Shown here in pieces: positions 45,183 through 54,928 of a DNA stretch of 64,000 nt. The stretch covers positions 1 to 64,000 of the forward strand of contig JAHDFD010000018.1 of NCBI GenBank assembly GCA_020628375.1. Reading direction: 5' to 3'. The position numbers and the translations under genes are program-made. Numbering within the stretch: the first letter of the stretch is position 1; each line of letters opens with the position of its first letter. The stretch is from Chitinophagales bacterium. GTDB lineage: Bacteria > Bacteroidota > Bacteroidia > Chitinophagales > UBA2359. The notes under the pieces were generated by a model, which saw only the letters and a list, made by a program, of their open reading frames with translations, made no database searches and had not been told where the DNA came from.

Positions 45183-45638
45183 TTATCCCCTTAACTTATC
45201 CAATAAAAAGCTCAACTGTTCTGCCTCCTCAATACTTAAATTCTCATCTAAATTATTGCTTAGACTCATAATATCCTGCTCCATTTCTTTGGTAATCGCC
45301 AAACCTTCCTCAGTTATATAAATATCTACTTTTCTTCTGTTTGTAGGGCAAGTCTCTCTTTTAAGTAAATCGAGCTTCACCAATTTATCTACTAATCGTG
45401 TCAAATCTCTACCTTTATCTAACATTACCTCAATAATATATCCAGGAGAAACAGCATTTGGGTGTTTACCTTTAACAATTTTAAGTACATTAAAATGCTG
45501 AGGTTGTAATCCATACTTTTTGAATAAAGGCATTTGGGCGTCTCGATACCAATTAGAGGTGTAAAGAACATTTACCAATACCATTTCCATTGGACTGGCA
45601 AACTTTTTCTGTTTGATTGCTTCTTTAAGGCTCTTCAT
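45183..45638 (-). CDS. MarR family transcriptional regulator
   Basis: A 151-residue winged-helix regulator. The wing and recognition helix lie around HFNVLKIVKGKHPNAVSPGYIIEVMLDKGRDLTRLVDKLVKLDLLKRETCPTNRR in typical MarR order, between N- and C-terminal dimerisation helices. The ligand and targets are unknown. It is divergent from the SNF2 helicase gene (183 bases between), so that gene is a possible target. No palindromic operator was obvious in the gap. Confidence 0.85.
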   Translation of the reverse strand: MKSLKEAIKQKKFASPMEMVLVNVLYTSNWYRDAQMPLFKKYGLQPQHFNVLKIVKGKHPNAVSPGYIIEVMLDKGRDLTRLVDKLVKLDLLKRETCPTNRRKVDIYITEEGLAITKEMEQDIMSLSNNLDENLSIEEAEQLSFLLDKLRG

Positions 45639-45769
45639 TACAATATTTGTTAAAACAAAATTAGTACGATAAAGTAACTTAATTATGTAATAGAATAAGC
45701 AATAATGTTATTTTAACATTAATTCCTAGATTATAGCTGAATAAACAAGCAATTATTCCCTTGTACTTT

Positions 45770-45777
45770 TATTTTTG
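45770..45777 (+). promoter_or_regulatory. -7 box of the SNF2 helicase gene
   Basis: TATTTTTG followed by CAACTTGC matches TAnnTTTG, 45 bases upstream of the ATG at 45822. Confidence 0.5.
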
Positions 45778-45821
45778 CAACTTGCTTTATTGCAAATAAA
45801 ACATCATTCATAAAATAATAA

Positions 45822-48800
45822 ATGGCAGCAAGAAGTGCTTCAACTATAGTTGATTATGCTTTATCGGTTCGAGAGTTTTACGAATCAAAGTCTGATAGTC
45901 AGGGCAGAATAAGAGGAAGAAGGATTACCAACAATAAATTTTGTTTGGTACAAAACCTTGATCTCGATAACCAAATAGCAGATTTTGTTATCGTTAACAA
46001 ACAATCCGAACATACCGGATATATAAAAATCACTCACTTTCTTGAAAAGGATATTAATGTTACCAGCAGTTTTACCACTGAAGGCGAACAGCTGAACGAA
46101 AATGTTATCGCAGCATTTATAGTTTTAGAGCAAGCGCTTGAAAAGTGGCAGGACTTACAAACAGGCGTAAACATTAATGATACCAGATCAACAACATTGG
46201 AAATTGATAAAGTTTCTAATTTGATCAATTATGCTAATACTTCAGCTCAGAATGTAAACAGAGCTGAAATCCTTATAAAGTATGATGAGGTAAAACTTTT
46301 GGATAATAACGATCCCAAACGTATAGAATTCAAAATTTTTGATAGTACCAAATACGTAAATGTAATTTTTGAAAGAAGTATCAATCAAAATATACTTTCT
46401 AGCTGTCAATGTTCCGATATTTCATACAAACTGTGTCAGCATAAGGTTGCCGCATTAATGCACCTGAAAAATTTGAAAGGCGATTATGCTTTTCAATTAA
46501 TGAAAGATCATACGGCGAATAAAAATCAACTTTTACAGGAATATGGTTTTTCAGTAAGTGATGATCTGGATGGCAAATTCGATTTTTACTTTGAAGATGG
46601 AGAAATTCGATTGAAAGTTAGAGATAAGAATCTCAAAAAAATCAGTAATAAGCAACAATGGGAAGTTTTCAATAAAATATTGAATAATGAAAGTCTTCAA
46701 TTACAAAAGCTAGCTATTTATGAAAATAGTGAAGTGGAAAAAACAAGTTGGGGAAGAGGAATCGGACTGGCTTTTGAAAACCTGAGCATTAATTCAGAAG
46801 ATCAGTTTCCCAATTTTCAATTTATATCATTAGCAGGAAAACTAGATAACTCAGGAAGAAGATTTAAGAGCAATATTGTAAATTTTGAAGATGCACAGCC
46901 TCAGGCACTTCCCGCTTCTACTGAAGCAGATTTACAATTAGAAGACAATCTTAGATTTTTCCACCATGAAAATATTGCCAAATGGGCAAATAATAAGTTT
47001 AAAAAGAAATTTAACTGGTCACGTTTTAATGAAAGTGAACAATATACTTGCTTTCAATATATTCACCATCGTTTACAGTTAATGCTTCCACAGTTAAACA
47101 AAGGTGTTTTTGGCTATCTCAAAGATCCAAGCCTGATTAAAATGTCTAACTTTCAACCACTGGAAGTCGAACTTAAAGCTCCGGAATTATGCTTTGAGTT
47201 AACTGAAAATGATAAGTTTTTAGAATTAAAGCCTTATTTCTTATGGGATAATATCCATTATCCTGCTGAAGAATTCCAACTTAAAGCAAAACTATTTTTA
47301 CTACACGAACGATTCTTATTTTTAGTTGACAGTATCGAAACTGCAAGTATCTTAAACCAATTTGTAGGACAACCAGAATTAAGGATCACTAAATCTGATT
47401 TTCTGGATTTTTACAGATCCGTTTTAATAAATTTACAATCTCAATATACCGTTGACATTAAAACAGATATCGGATTTATTGAGGAAAAAATTGATGGTAC
47501 ACCTAAAGTTATTCTAAGCGAAGTGGATAATTTCCTTTGCTTAACTCCATTAATAACTTACAATGATCATGATGTACCTGTTTTCAGCAAAGAAGATATA
47601 CTATATGAAAACGAAGAAGGACAGATCATTAAACTCATAAGAGATTTTGAAAAAGAAGATGCCTTTGCTGATTTAATAAAGAGCTTACATCCTGGCTTTG
47701 TTGAAATAGAAGCAGCCAAAGGTTCGTTCTATCTTCCTTATAACGAAGTGATCAGAAATAACTGGTTTTTAAATGTTACCGATAAGATCAAAAAATCCGG
47801 AATTGAATTAATTGGTTACGAGAACTTACTAAGGTTCAGATTAAATCTGAATAAGCCTGAAGTTTTAGTAATGGCGAACTCAGGAATCGATTGGTTCGAT
47901 ATTGATATAAAGATCAAATTCGGCGATCAGATAATTGGTATTGACAGTATTAAAAAAGTTTTAAAGAAAAAACAGAATACCATCCAATTAGCCGACGGAA
48001 CGATAGGAGTAATTCCTGAAGATTTTATTGCTAAAAATGCTGTTTTGCTCAAACTCGGTGATATTGAAGGTGATAAACTAAAAGTATCGAGTCTTCATTT
48101 TTCTTTAGTAGAACAATTATTTCAGGAACATGGTAAAGATGATATATTCCCTGAACTATTTGAACAAAAGAGAAAACTGGCAAATTTCGATCGTATAGAA
48201 CCAAAGCCTGTTCCTACAGAAGTGAAAGCCGAACTAAGAGATTACCAGAAAAGCGGTTACAGTTGGTTATGTTTCTTAGATGAATTCAAATGGGGTGGCT
48301 GTATTGCCGATGATATGGGATTGGGTAAAACCCTTCAAGTGCTTACATTCCTTCAGAAAAAGATCAATGACGATCCGAATAAAACACATTTGATCGTTTT
48401 ACCAACGACACTGATCTTCAACTGGCAAAATGAAATTTCTAAATTTTGTCCAGAGATAAAACACAAAGTTCACAGAGGTACGCAACGAGACAGACATACC
48501 GATAATTTCGATCAGTATAATGTGATAATAACAACTTATGGCATTTTAGTCAGAGATATTGGAATGCTAAGTGAGTATGATTTCAGCTATGTAGTTCTCG
48601 ATGAATCTCAGGCGATCAAGAATCCTAATTCTAAACGCTATAAAGCCGTTCGTTTACTTAAAGCTGAAAATAGAATCGTATTGACCGGTACGCCAGTTGA
48701 GAACAATACGTTCGATCTATATGCACAAATGAATTTCCTGAATCCGGGATTATTAGGAAGTGTTCCGTTCTTTAAAGAAGAATTCAGTAATCCGATCGAT

Positions 48801-49619
48801 CGCTTTGACAATAAAGCAAGAATGGATCAGTTAAAAAGACTTGTTTATCCATTCTTATTAAGAAGGACGAAAAAGCAAGTTGCAGCTGAATTACCAGAAA
48901 AAACAGAGAATATTCTTTACTGTGAAATGCCTACTGATCAACGTCAGATTTATGATAACTTCAAAAAACATTATCGTCAGCGTATTTTAAAGAAAATTCA
49001 GGAAGATGGTTTACGTAAGTCTAGCTTCTTTGTATTGGAAGGTCTGTTAAAACTACGTCAGATCTGTGATTCTCCTGCTCTACTTAGCGATAACAAAGGC
49101 GAATACGATGGTGTTCCGATCAAGATTGATAACCTGATCAAGAACATTAATGAGAAAATGGGAGAACACAAAATATTGGTATTCTCACAATTTGTTGGAA
49201 TGTTACAGCTGGTACGTCAGCAATTAGATGAAAATGGTATCATTTACGAATACCTTGATGGCTCTACAAGAAACAGAAAACAAAGAGTTGACCGTTTTCA
49301 AAATGATGAATATTGTAGAGTATTCTTAATTAGCTTGAAAGCCGGTGGTGTTGGTATTAACCTTACCGAAGCCGATTATGTTTTCTTACTCGATCCTTGG
49401 TGGAATCCAGCAGTAGAAACTCAGGCAATCGACAGAACGCACCGTATTGGTCAGACTAAAAAAGTATTCTCGTATAAGCTTATCTGTAAAGATACGATCG
49501 AAGAGAAAGTACTTAAACTGCAAGAAAAGAAAAAAGCACTTGTTTCTGATCTGATTTCTCCGGAAAATAATTTCTTTAAACAGTTAGATAAAGAAGATGT
49601 GTTAGATCTATTTGCTTAA
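45822..49619 (+). CDS. SWIM zinc finger plus SNF2/Swi2 helicase-like ATPase
   Basis: A 1,265-residue protein. The SWIM finger has C195, C197, C205 and H207 (CQCSDISYKLCQHK). A long central region with no recognised domain follows (about 220-790). The SNF2 motor has motif I DDMGLGKT (about 829-836), DESQ as motif II (about 926, in place of the usual DEAQ/DEAH), TGTPVENN, LRRTKKQV, and a second lobe with FSQFVGM, SLKAGGVGINLTEAD and DRTHRIGQ (about 1203-1213). Such enzymes remodel protein-DNA complexes in bacteria, but the exact role is unknown. It has its own promoter box and terminator. Confidence 0.92.
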   Translation: MAARSASTIVDYALSVREFYESKSDSQGRIRGRRITNNKFCLVQNLDLDNQIADFVIVNKQSEHTGYIKITHFLEKDINVTSSFTTEGEQLNENVIAAFIVLEQALEKWQDLQTGVNINDTRSTTLEIDKVSNLINYANTSAQNVNRAEILIKYDEVKLLDNNDPKRIEFKIFDSTKYVNVIFERSINQNILSSCQCSDISYKLCQHKVAALMHLKNLKGDYAFQLMKDHTANKNQLLQEYGFSVSDDLDGKFDFYFEDGEIRLKVRDKNLKKISNKQQWEVFNKILNNESLQLQKLAIYENSEVEKTSWGRGIGLAFENLSINSEDQFPNFQFISLAGKLDNSGRRFKSNIVNFEDAQPQALPASTEADLQLEDNLRFFHHENIAKWANNKFKKKFNWSRFNESEQYTCFQYIHHRLQLMLPQLNKGVFGYLKDPSLIKMSNFQPLEVELKAPELCFELTENDKFLELKPYFLWDNIHYPAEEFQLKAKLFLLHERFLFLVDSIETASILNQFVGQPELRITKSDFLDFYRSVLINLQSQYTVDIKTDIGFIEEKIDGTPKVILSEVDNFLCLTPLITYNDHDVPVFSKEDILYENEEGQIIKLIRDFEKEDAFADLIKSLHPGFVEIEAAKGSFYLPYNEVIRNNWFLNVTDKIKKSGIELIGYENLLRFRLNLNKPEVLVMANSGIDWFDIDIKIKFGDQIIGIDSIKKVLKKKQNTIQLADGTIGVIPEDFIAKNAVLLKLGDIEGDKLKVSSLHFSLVEQLFQEHGKDDIFPELFEQKRKLANFDRIEPKPVPTEVKAELRDYQKSGYSWLCFLDEFKWGGCIADDMGLGKTLQVLTFLQKKINDDPNKTHLIVLPTTLIFNWQNEISKFCPEIKHKVHRGTQRDRHTDNFDQYNVIITTYGILVRDIGMLSEYDFSYVVLDESQAIKNPNSKRYKAVRLLKAENRIVLTGTPVENNTFDLYAQMNFLNPGLLGSVPFFKEEFSNPIDRFDNKARMDQLKRLVYPFLLRRTKKQVAAELPEKTENILYCEMPTDQRQIYDNFKKHYRQRILKKIQEDGLRKSSFFVLEGLLKLRQICDSPALLSDNKGEYDGVPIKIDNLIKNINEKMGEHKILVFSQFVGMLQLVRQQLDENGIIYEYLDGSTRNRKQRVDRFQNDEYCRVFLISLKAGGVGINLTEADYVFLLDPWWNPAVETQAIDRTHRIGQTKKVFSYKLICKDTIEEKVLKLQEKKKALVSDLISPENNFFKQLDKEDVLDLFA

Positions 49620-49641
49620 AGTAGCAAACGAAATTCAATAC

Positions 49642-49678
49642 AAAGGCAATAGTTTTTAATGGACTATTGCCTTTTTTT
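49642..49678 (+). terminator. Terminator of the SNF2 helicase gene
   Basis: AAAGGCAATAGT (49642-49653) pairs with ACTATTGCCTTT (49663-49674) and is followed by T residues. Confidence 0.9.
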
Positions 49679-49823
49679 GTATCTGAGTTCAAGTATTAAT
49701 CATAAAACTTACATTATTGTTTTCCATAAAACAAGTTCTGTAATAATTGAACTTAACATTATTCGTTTTGTAGAATAATAATACATCTTTGTATTGAAGC
49801 TATATAAATAGAATTAAGTCTTA

Positions 49824-52568
49824 ATGAAAAGCAATATACTTATACCAATACTTTTTCTGTGTTCTTTTTTTTCTTTAGAATTATCAGCTCATGAATATCT
49901 GGCTGAAGGTTTTTCTGTACAGAAAGTAACAGATGAATTCGATCAGGTAACCAATATCGAATTCGATCATTTAGGTAGAATGTTCATTGGAAGAAGAAGA
50001 GGTTATGTTCATATTTATGAAGAAGGGCAAACACCGATCGAAATCATAAATATAGATCCTGAAGTAGATAATATGGGCGATCAGGGAATGATGAACATTG
50101 AACTGGATCCTAACTTTGAAGAAAATGGTTATATCTATTTATTATACTTCGCTGATCTTCATCATGTAAAAACTTTTGGTACACCACAATACGATCCTAC
50201 TTTTGATTACTTCGGACCTTCTATTCACAGATTGAGCCGATTCACTTTAGATAAAAATACCAATTTCACAACACTTGTGCCCAATAGTCAGAAAATACTG
50301 ATCGGTATCGATGTTGCCGATGGTATTCCACAATTGGCTACTTCACATGGAAGTGGCGCAATAGAGTTCGGAACAGATGGTTCAATACTTGTTTCTGCCG
50401 GCGATGCTTCTACTTATGAAGGACCTTATACCGGTGATGGTCCACCTTATTATGGTGAATTCGTTTGGGAAGCACTAACAGAAGGTATAATTGATAACCG
50501 ACAAGAGGTAGGTTCTTTCAGAGCGCAACTAGTAAATAACTTGAATGGTAAAATACTAAGGATCGATCCGGAAACAGGTGATGGATTAGCAAGTAATCCC
50601 TTTTATGATGCAAACAACCCAAGAGCACCGCAATCAAGGGTTTGGTCTTTAGGAATGAGAAACCCATTTCGTTTTACAGTAAAACCAGGTTCGGGTAGTG
50701 CAGACATAACAGATGGTAAACCTGGAACTTTATTGATCGGAGACGTTGGTGACGGAGCTTGGGAAGAAATAAACATTGCAAAAGAAGGTGGTGAAAACTT
50801 TGGCTGGCCTATTTTCGAAGGCATACTGGAAACATTAATTTATAATCCGATTCTGGTTGAGAATGAAGATGCGATCAACCCAATTTATAATGAAGATGGT
50901 TGCGATCAAGAATATTTTTACTTTCAAGACCTGATTCAACAACAAGCACCAACAGATATTGCCTTTTTAAACCCTTGTAACGATCAGCTGGAGATTCCTG
51001 CTTCTGTTCATACCTTTGAACATAAACTACCTGAGATCATGTGGCCTCACCCACCCGATGATGGTTTTATAGCTTATGTACCTGAATTCGATGAAGATGG
51101 TGTTCCCTATCCAATTGCTATTGAAAACCAAACCGAGATTGCTAATGACGGTAGTTTTGTTGGTTTTGCAAGTATTGGTGGTGATTTTTACGAGGGCGAA
51201 ACATGGCCGGAAGAATATCATCAGGGTTACTTTCATGGTGACTACGTTGAAGGTTGGATCAGATTTTTTGCAATCAATGACCTCAATGAATTAGAAGCAA
51301 CCTATCAATTCTACGACGATGAAGAAGACATTGTCGATATTCAATACAACCCACACGATGAATGTCTGTATTTTGTCAACTTTACTTGGGAAACTTCAAG
51401 TATCAATAAAATATGTTACGGCGTGAACCCTCCACCAAATGCAATTATTGAGTCATCAATTCACTACGGTACTTCTCCATTAGTGGTTCAATTCGATGCA
51501 AGTCAGTCGTATGATCCTTTGGGTGAAGCAGTAACTTATTCATGGAATTTTGGTGACGGTAATTCAGCAGATGGAGTGATTCAAGAACATACATTTAGTG
51601 CCAATTCAAATACACCAACATCTTTTACAGTTACCTTAACCGTTACAGATGAAGAAGGAAATGAAGGCATTACAGAAAAAGTTATCTCTTTAAACAATAC
51701 TCCGCCTTCAATAAATATTACGAGTATAGACGACAACTACCAATACTCACTGGCAGGTGTTAATGTGATAGAATTAAAGTCTGAAGTTTCAGACAATGAA
51801 CACGGTAATGATGAATTGACTTATAGTTGGCAAACTATATTACATCATGATACACATTCACATCCAGAACCTAAGGTAGAGCAAAGAGAAAGTTCAAGTA
51901 TTTTAGACCCAGTGGGATGTGATGGTTCTGTTTATTATTATGAAATAATCCATACCGTTACTGACCCTACAGGTTTATCTGCTTCAGAAAAAAAATTAAT
52001 TTACCCCGATTGCGAAACCCCTCCTTTTATTGATCTTGGTTTGTTTGTAGCAAAAGGCGAGAGAGAAAATGTACTTGTTAGCTGGTTTACTTTGGAAGAA
52101 CTAAATGCTGATTATTTTGAAGTTCAGCGTAGATATGGTGGAGATTCATGGGAATCTGTTACCACAGTACAGGCTAATGCTCCTTCTGAAAATCAGGAAT
52201 ACAGAGCAGAAGATATACCCGAAGGTAATACTTATGTAAGCTATCGTTTGAAAATGGTAAGTTTCGATGGAACGACTGTCTATTCAAATGCCGTACAGAC
52301 GATTTTAGTTATCAGACCTGAAATTTATATATATCCAAATCCAAATGATGGCAATTTTAAAATCGATTACGAACAATTAGATGAAAATGCCATTTTGAAA
52401 GTCTATGACTTAAGAGGAAAGTTAGTTCATACTAAAAACTATGCTGAAATAGATTTATCAGGAACGGTTATAGATGAATTGAATTTGAGTCATTTACAAA
52501 CAGGCATTTATATGGTTCAACTTGTTGGAGATGACAATGCTTATAGTGCAAAATTAGTAATAGAATAA
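49824..52568 (+). CDS. Secreted sugar dehydrogenase-like protein with PKD and T9SS domains
   Basis: A 914-residue exported protein (signal MKSNILIPILFLCSFFSLELSA). The N-terminal domain (about 25-500) is a glucose/sorbosone dehydrogenase-type beta-propeller: IEFDHLGRMFIGRRRG, HGSGAIEFGTDGSILVSAGD, NLNGKILRIDPETGDG and GMRNPFRFTVKPG are landmarks of PQQ-dependent aldose dehydrogenases. A PKD domain follows (about 537-625, YSWNFGDGNSADG), then further beta-sandwich sequence and a type A T9SS tail (IYPNPNDGNFKIDY, about 840-914). It would act outside the cell on sugars. Its stop is 5 bases from the convergent Uma2 gene, leaving no terminator. Confidence 0.88.
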   Translation: MKSNILIPILFLCSFFSLELSAHEYLAEGFSVQKVTDEFDQVTNIEFDHLGRMFIGRRRGYVHIYEEGQTPIEIINIDPEVDNMGDQGMMNIELDPNFEENGYIYLLYFADLHHVKTFGTPQYDPTFDYFGPSIHRLSRFTLDKNTNFTTLVPNSQKILIGIDVADGIPQLATSHGSGAIEFGTDGSILVSAGDASTYEGPYTGDGPPYYGEFVWEALTEGIIDNRQEVGSFRAQLVNNLNGKILRIDPETGDGLASNPFYDANNPRAPQSRVWSLGMRNPFRFTVKPGSGSADITDGKPGTLLIGDVGDGAWEEINIAKEGGENFGWPIFEGILETLIYNPILVENEDAINPIYNEDGCDQEYFYFQDLIQQQAPTDIAFLNPCNDQLEIPASVHTFEHKLPEIMWPHPPDDGFIAYVPEFDEDGVPYPIAIENQTEIANDGSFVGFASIGGDFYEGETWPEEYHQGYFHGDYVEGWIRFFAINDLNELEATYQFYDDEEDIVDIQYNPHDECLYFVNFTWETSSINKICYGVNPPPNAIIESSIHYGTSPLVVQFDASQSYDPLGEAVTYSWNFGDGNSADGVIQEHTFSANSNTPTSFTVTLTVTDEEGNEGITEKVISLNNTPPSINITSIDDNYQYSLAGVNVIELKSEVSDNEHGNDELTYSWQTILHHDTHSHPEPKVEQRESSSILDPVGCDGSVYYYEIIHTVTDPTGLSASEKKLIYPDCETPPFIDLGLFVAKGERENVLVSWFTLEELNADYFEVQRRYGGDSWESVTTVQANAPSENQEYRAEDIPEGNTYVSYRLKMVSFDGTTVYSNAVQTILVIRPEIYIYPNPNDGNFKIDYEQLDENAILKVYDLRGKLVHTKNYAEIDLSGTVIDELNLSHLQTGIYMVQLVGDDNAYSAKLVIE

Positions 52569-52573
52569 TGGGG

Positions 52574-53239
52574 CTAACTGCCGATCAAACGATTTAACTC
52601 CATCAAATTTTCTTCTTTATCGAAAATAGCTTTGATCTTTATTTTGAATCCTTCGATGGCGGTGCTTTCTAAAAAGCCGCTATCAGATTTGATTTTCAGA
52701 TCATACTTTTTATCACTATCCAATACATATTGTTCTATCACTTGCTCATCGGGATTTACGATCCAGTATTCCTGAATTTCATGTGATTCATAGTCATTGA
52801 ACTTCACACCTCGATCATTACCTGCTGTCCCTTTTGATAAGACCTCAACGACTAAATCAGGAGCAGGAAATAACACCTGCTCTCGTTTAAAACTGTCTGA
52901 TTTTTCTTTTTTGAAAAAGCAAATATCCGGCTCATAATCATTTCTGGTTAAAGAGATCATTATTTTCTCAATTCCAACAAAGCCTAATTTCTTAAACTGA
53001 ACATAAGCATTAATTAGCATGAACACATTAGCATTAGCATCATTGTGCATTTTCTTGACAGGAGAATGAATAATAATTTCCCCATTTATAAATTCAGCTT
53101 TTTCCTGTTCAGTAATATCATTATAGAATTGATGGCGTTTACGCTGTTCTTCTTTTAATTTTTCACTTAGAACATTAAGGATTTTAACAGCATCAGGTCT
53201 AGTAAGAACTTCACTGATATATTTTTCAGTATCAAACAC
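52574..53239 (-). CDS. Uma2/DUF820 family protein, PD-(D/E)XK nuclease fold
   Basis: A 221-residue protein. The Uma2-type core has EFINGEIIIHSP, YEPDICFFKKE (active-site Asp), PDLVVEVLSKGTAGNDRGVKFNDYESHEIQEYWIVNPDEQVIEQYVL with Glu and Lys positions of the PD-(D/E)XK fold. The family is common in cyanobacteria and Bacteroidota; a nuclease activity is predicted but not shown. No toxin or restriction partner is next to it. The palindromic element at 53249 lies right upstream of its start. Confidence 0.75.
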   Translation of the reverse strand: MFDTEKYISEVLTRPDAVKILNVLSEKLKEEQRKRHQFYNDITEQEKAEFINGEIIIHSPVKKMHNDANANVFMLINAYVQFKKLGFVGIEKIMISLTRNDYEPDICFFKKEKSDSFKREQVLFPAPDLVVEVLSKGTAGNDRGVKFNDYESHEIQEYWIVNPDEQVIEQYVLDSDKKYDLKIKSDSGFLESTAIEGFKIKIKAIFDKEENLMELNRLIGS

Positions 53240-53248
53240 ATCATAAAA

Positions 53249-53430
53249 CTAATACAATTTCAGCTTTAATATAAGGTATATTTATGCGCGTGTGAATCAC
53301 TGTCAAATGAAGCCAAATAATACGAATTATCAAAAAAAATAGCGAGGTGTCTATATTTCGACTTCATTACATTGCGCTCAATATGACACGATCATTTATA
53401 CGTTTTTTTACTTTGAAATTTGTATAAATC
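53249..53430. repeat. 180-bp palindromic element, copy 2
   Basis: It aligns with 28333-28512 over its length. The core GAGGTGTCTATATTTCGAC and the downstream TTCATTACATT, CTCAATATGACACGA are nearly identical; arms differ more but keep pairing, which suggests compensatory change. The left end is 10 bases from the Uma2 start codon. Confidence 0.75.
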
Positions 53431-53447
53431 AATTATGAAACAAGCTC

Positions 53448-53529
53448 AAAATTAGTTAGTCCAAAACCAAATAAGCAACCTATGCTGGTCGCTGACCAGC
53501 AATTTACCTGTTAATAGTTCACTAATTTT
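53448..53529. repeat. 82-bp palindrome with inner GGTC hairpin
   Basis: AAAATTAGT (53448-53456) pairs with ACTAATTTT (53521-53529), and inside TGCTGGTC (53483-53490) pairs with GACCAGCA (53494-53501). With copy 2 of the 180-bp element it fills the 322-bp gap 53240-53561; no gene is seen. Confidence 0.55.
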
Positions 53530-53561
53530 CAATACAATAAAACTCAAGCCCCAATGGCTGT

Positions 53562-54896
53562 TTAAATCATTCCTCTACTCTTTAATTCAAGGTATTTATT
53601 AATGGTGTTAATGGTTAAATCTTCTGGTGCCGTCAAAATAGTTTGAATGCCATTTTTATTCAGCTCTTTTACGATTTGTCGCTTTTCGTAACTGAATTTT
53701 TCAGCAATGGTATTTACATAAACATCTTCAAGGTCTTTGGCTTTTTCGTAAGACATATTTTCCAAGCTGGTATTCTTGAAAAACACCACTAAAAGCAAGT
53801 GAAATTTATTTATCATTCGCAAATAAGACATTTGCCTGTTCAGTCCATTTATACTATTAAAATTCGTGTATAATATCAACAAGCTTCTGCGCTTTATATT
53901 GCGCCTTACAAAAGTGTAGGTCTTACTAAAATTACTCTCAAGGAAATTAGTTTTCTGATTGTATAATATTTCAAGAATACTTTTTAATTGCTTACTTCTA
54001 TTATCTGGCTTTAAGAATTCATCGACTTTATGATTGAAGCTCAACAAGCCAACTTTATCTTGTTTCTTAATAACAATATTACTCAGTACCAAACTAGCGT
54101 TAATAGCATAATCAAGTAAAGTCATATCATTGAAAGGGGAACGCATCAATCTTCCTTTATCTATGAAATTATAAATATGTTGCGACTTTTCATCTTCGTA
54201 CTGATTGATCATTAATTGGTTTTTACGCGCTGTTGCTTTCCAATTGATCAAACGTATATCATTTCCGGGAATATATTCTTTAATTTGCTCGAACTCACTA
54301 CTCTGCCCTATTCTTCTCATTTTCTTAATGCCCAATTCCTGATTATTGGTGATAAAAGCCATTAGTTCAAATTTTTTCATCTGAATAATGGAAGGATAAA
54401 CAGGCAGCTTTCGATCAGCTTCAAAGCGAAACCTTCTTTTCGCTAAGTTAAACCGGCCATTTACATAAACATTGATGAATTTGAAAACATATTCTCCCCT
54501 TTTAACTGGTCTTAAAGAATAATTAATACGGTGTTGTTCAAGAGGTTGCAGAGTGGTTTCAAATTGGGTGTCTCTGACTTGAAATTGTATAGGAACTTCG
54601 TCGATCACTTCAACTTTACAAGGAAAATTATAGTAACTTTTCAATCGTAGCGCAATAGGGTTTTCATCGCCCATACTCAATTTATCGGCTATTACTCTGG
54701 AAGCTTCAATGCCTTTATTCACATTGAATAATATAACTAAGTCGATGAAAAAAATAAGCGTAAATGCTAATAATAACAATTTGGGAATAAACAGTATAGC
54801 CGGAATAATATATGCCAGCAAAAACAATAGAATTATCACTACTAAAGCGATAAAAAAATTGCGCGATAAATACAGGTCTTTAAAAAATTGGATCAT
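53562..54896 (-). CDS. DUF58 protein, VWA-like partner of MoxR
   Basis: A 444-residue protein with two N-terminal TM helices (about 12-55). The DUF58 signature is EYIPGNDIRLINWKATARKNQLMINQYEDEK (about 215-245); a VWA-like domain follows with FIDKGRLM, YAINASLVLSNI and DKVGLLSFNHKV, an imperfect metal-site arrangement. DUF58 proteins act with MoxR ATPases in envelope stress or complex assembly in several bacteria. It is the last gene of a six-gene minus-strand run and follows MoxR by 32 bases. Confidence 0.88.
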   Translation of the reverse strand: MIQFFKDLYLSRNFFIALVVIILLFLLAYIIPAILFIPKLLLLAFTLIFFIDLVILFNVNKGIEASRVIADKLSMGDENPIALRLKSYYNFPCKVEVIDEVPIQFQVRDTQFETTLQPLEQHRINYSLRPVKRGEYVFKFINVYVNGRFNLAKRRFRFEADRKLPVYPSIIQMKKFELMAFITNNQELGIKKMRRIGQSSEFEQIKEYIPGNDIRLINWKATARKNQLMINQYEDEKSQHIYNFIDKGRLMRSPFNDMTLLDYAINASLVLSNIVIKKQDKVGLLSFNHKVDEFLKPDNRSKQLKSILEILYNQKTNFLESNFSKTYTFVRRNIKRRSLLILYTNFNSINGLNRQMSYLRMINKFHLLLVVFFKNTSLENMSYEKAKDLEDVYVNTIAEKFSYEKRQIVKELNKNGIQTILTAPEDLTINTINKYLELKSRGMI

Positions 54897-54928
54897 CTGT
54901 TTATTCTAAGCAGTATATGAAGATGCTT

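Noticed and set aside
53240..53561. Possible insertion sequence near the Uma2 gene
   Set aside because: Only palindromic non-coding elements are present; no transposase or target duplication is seen.
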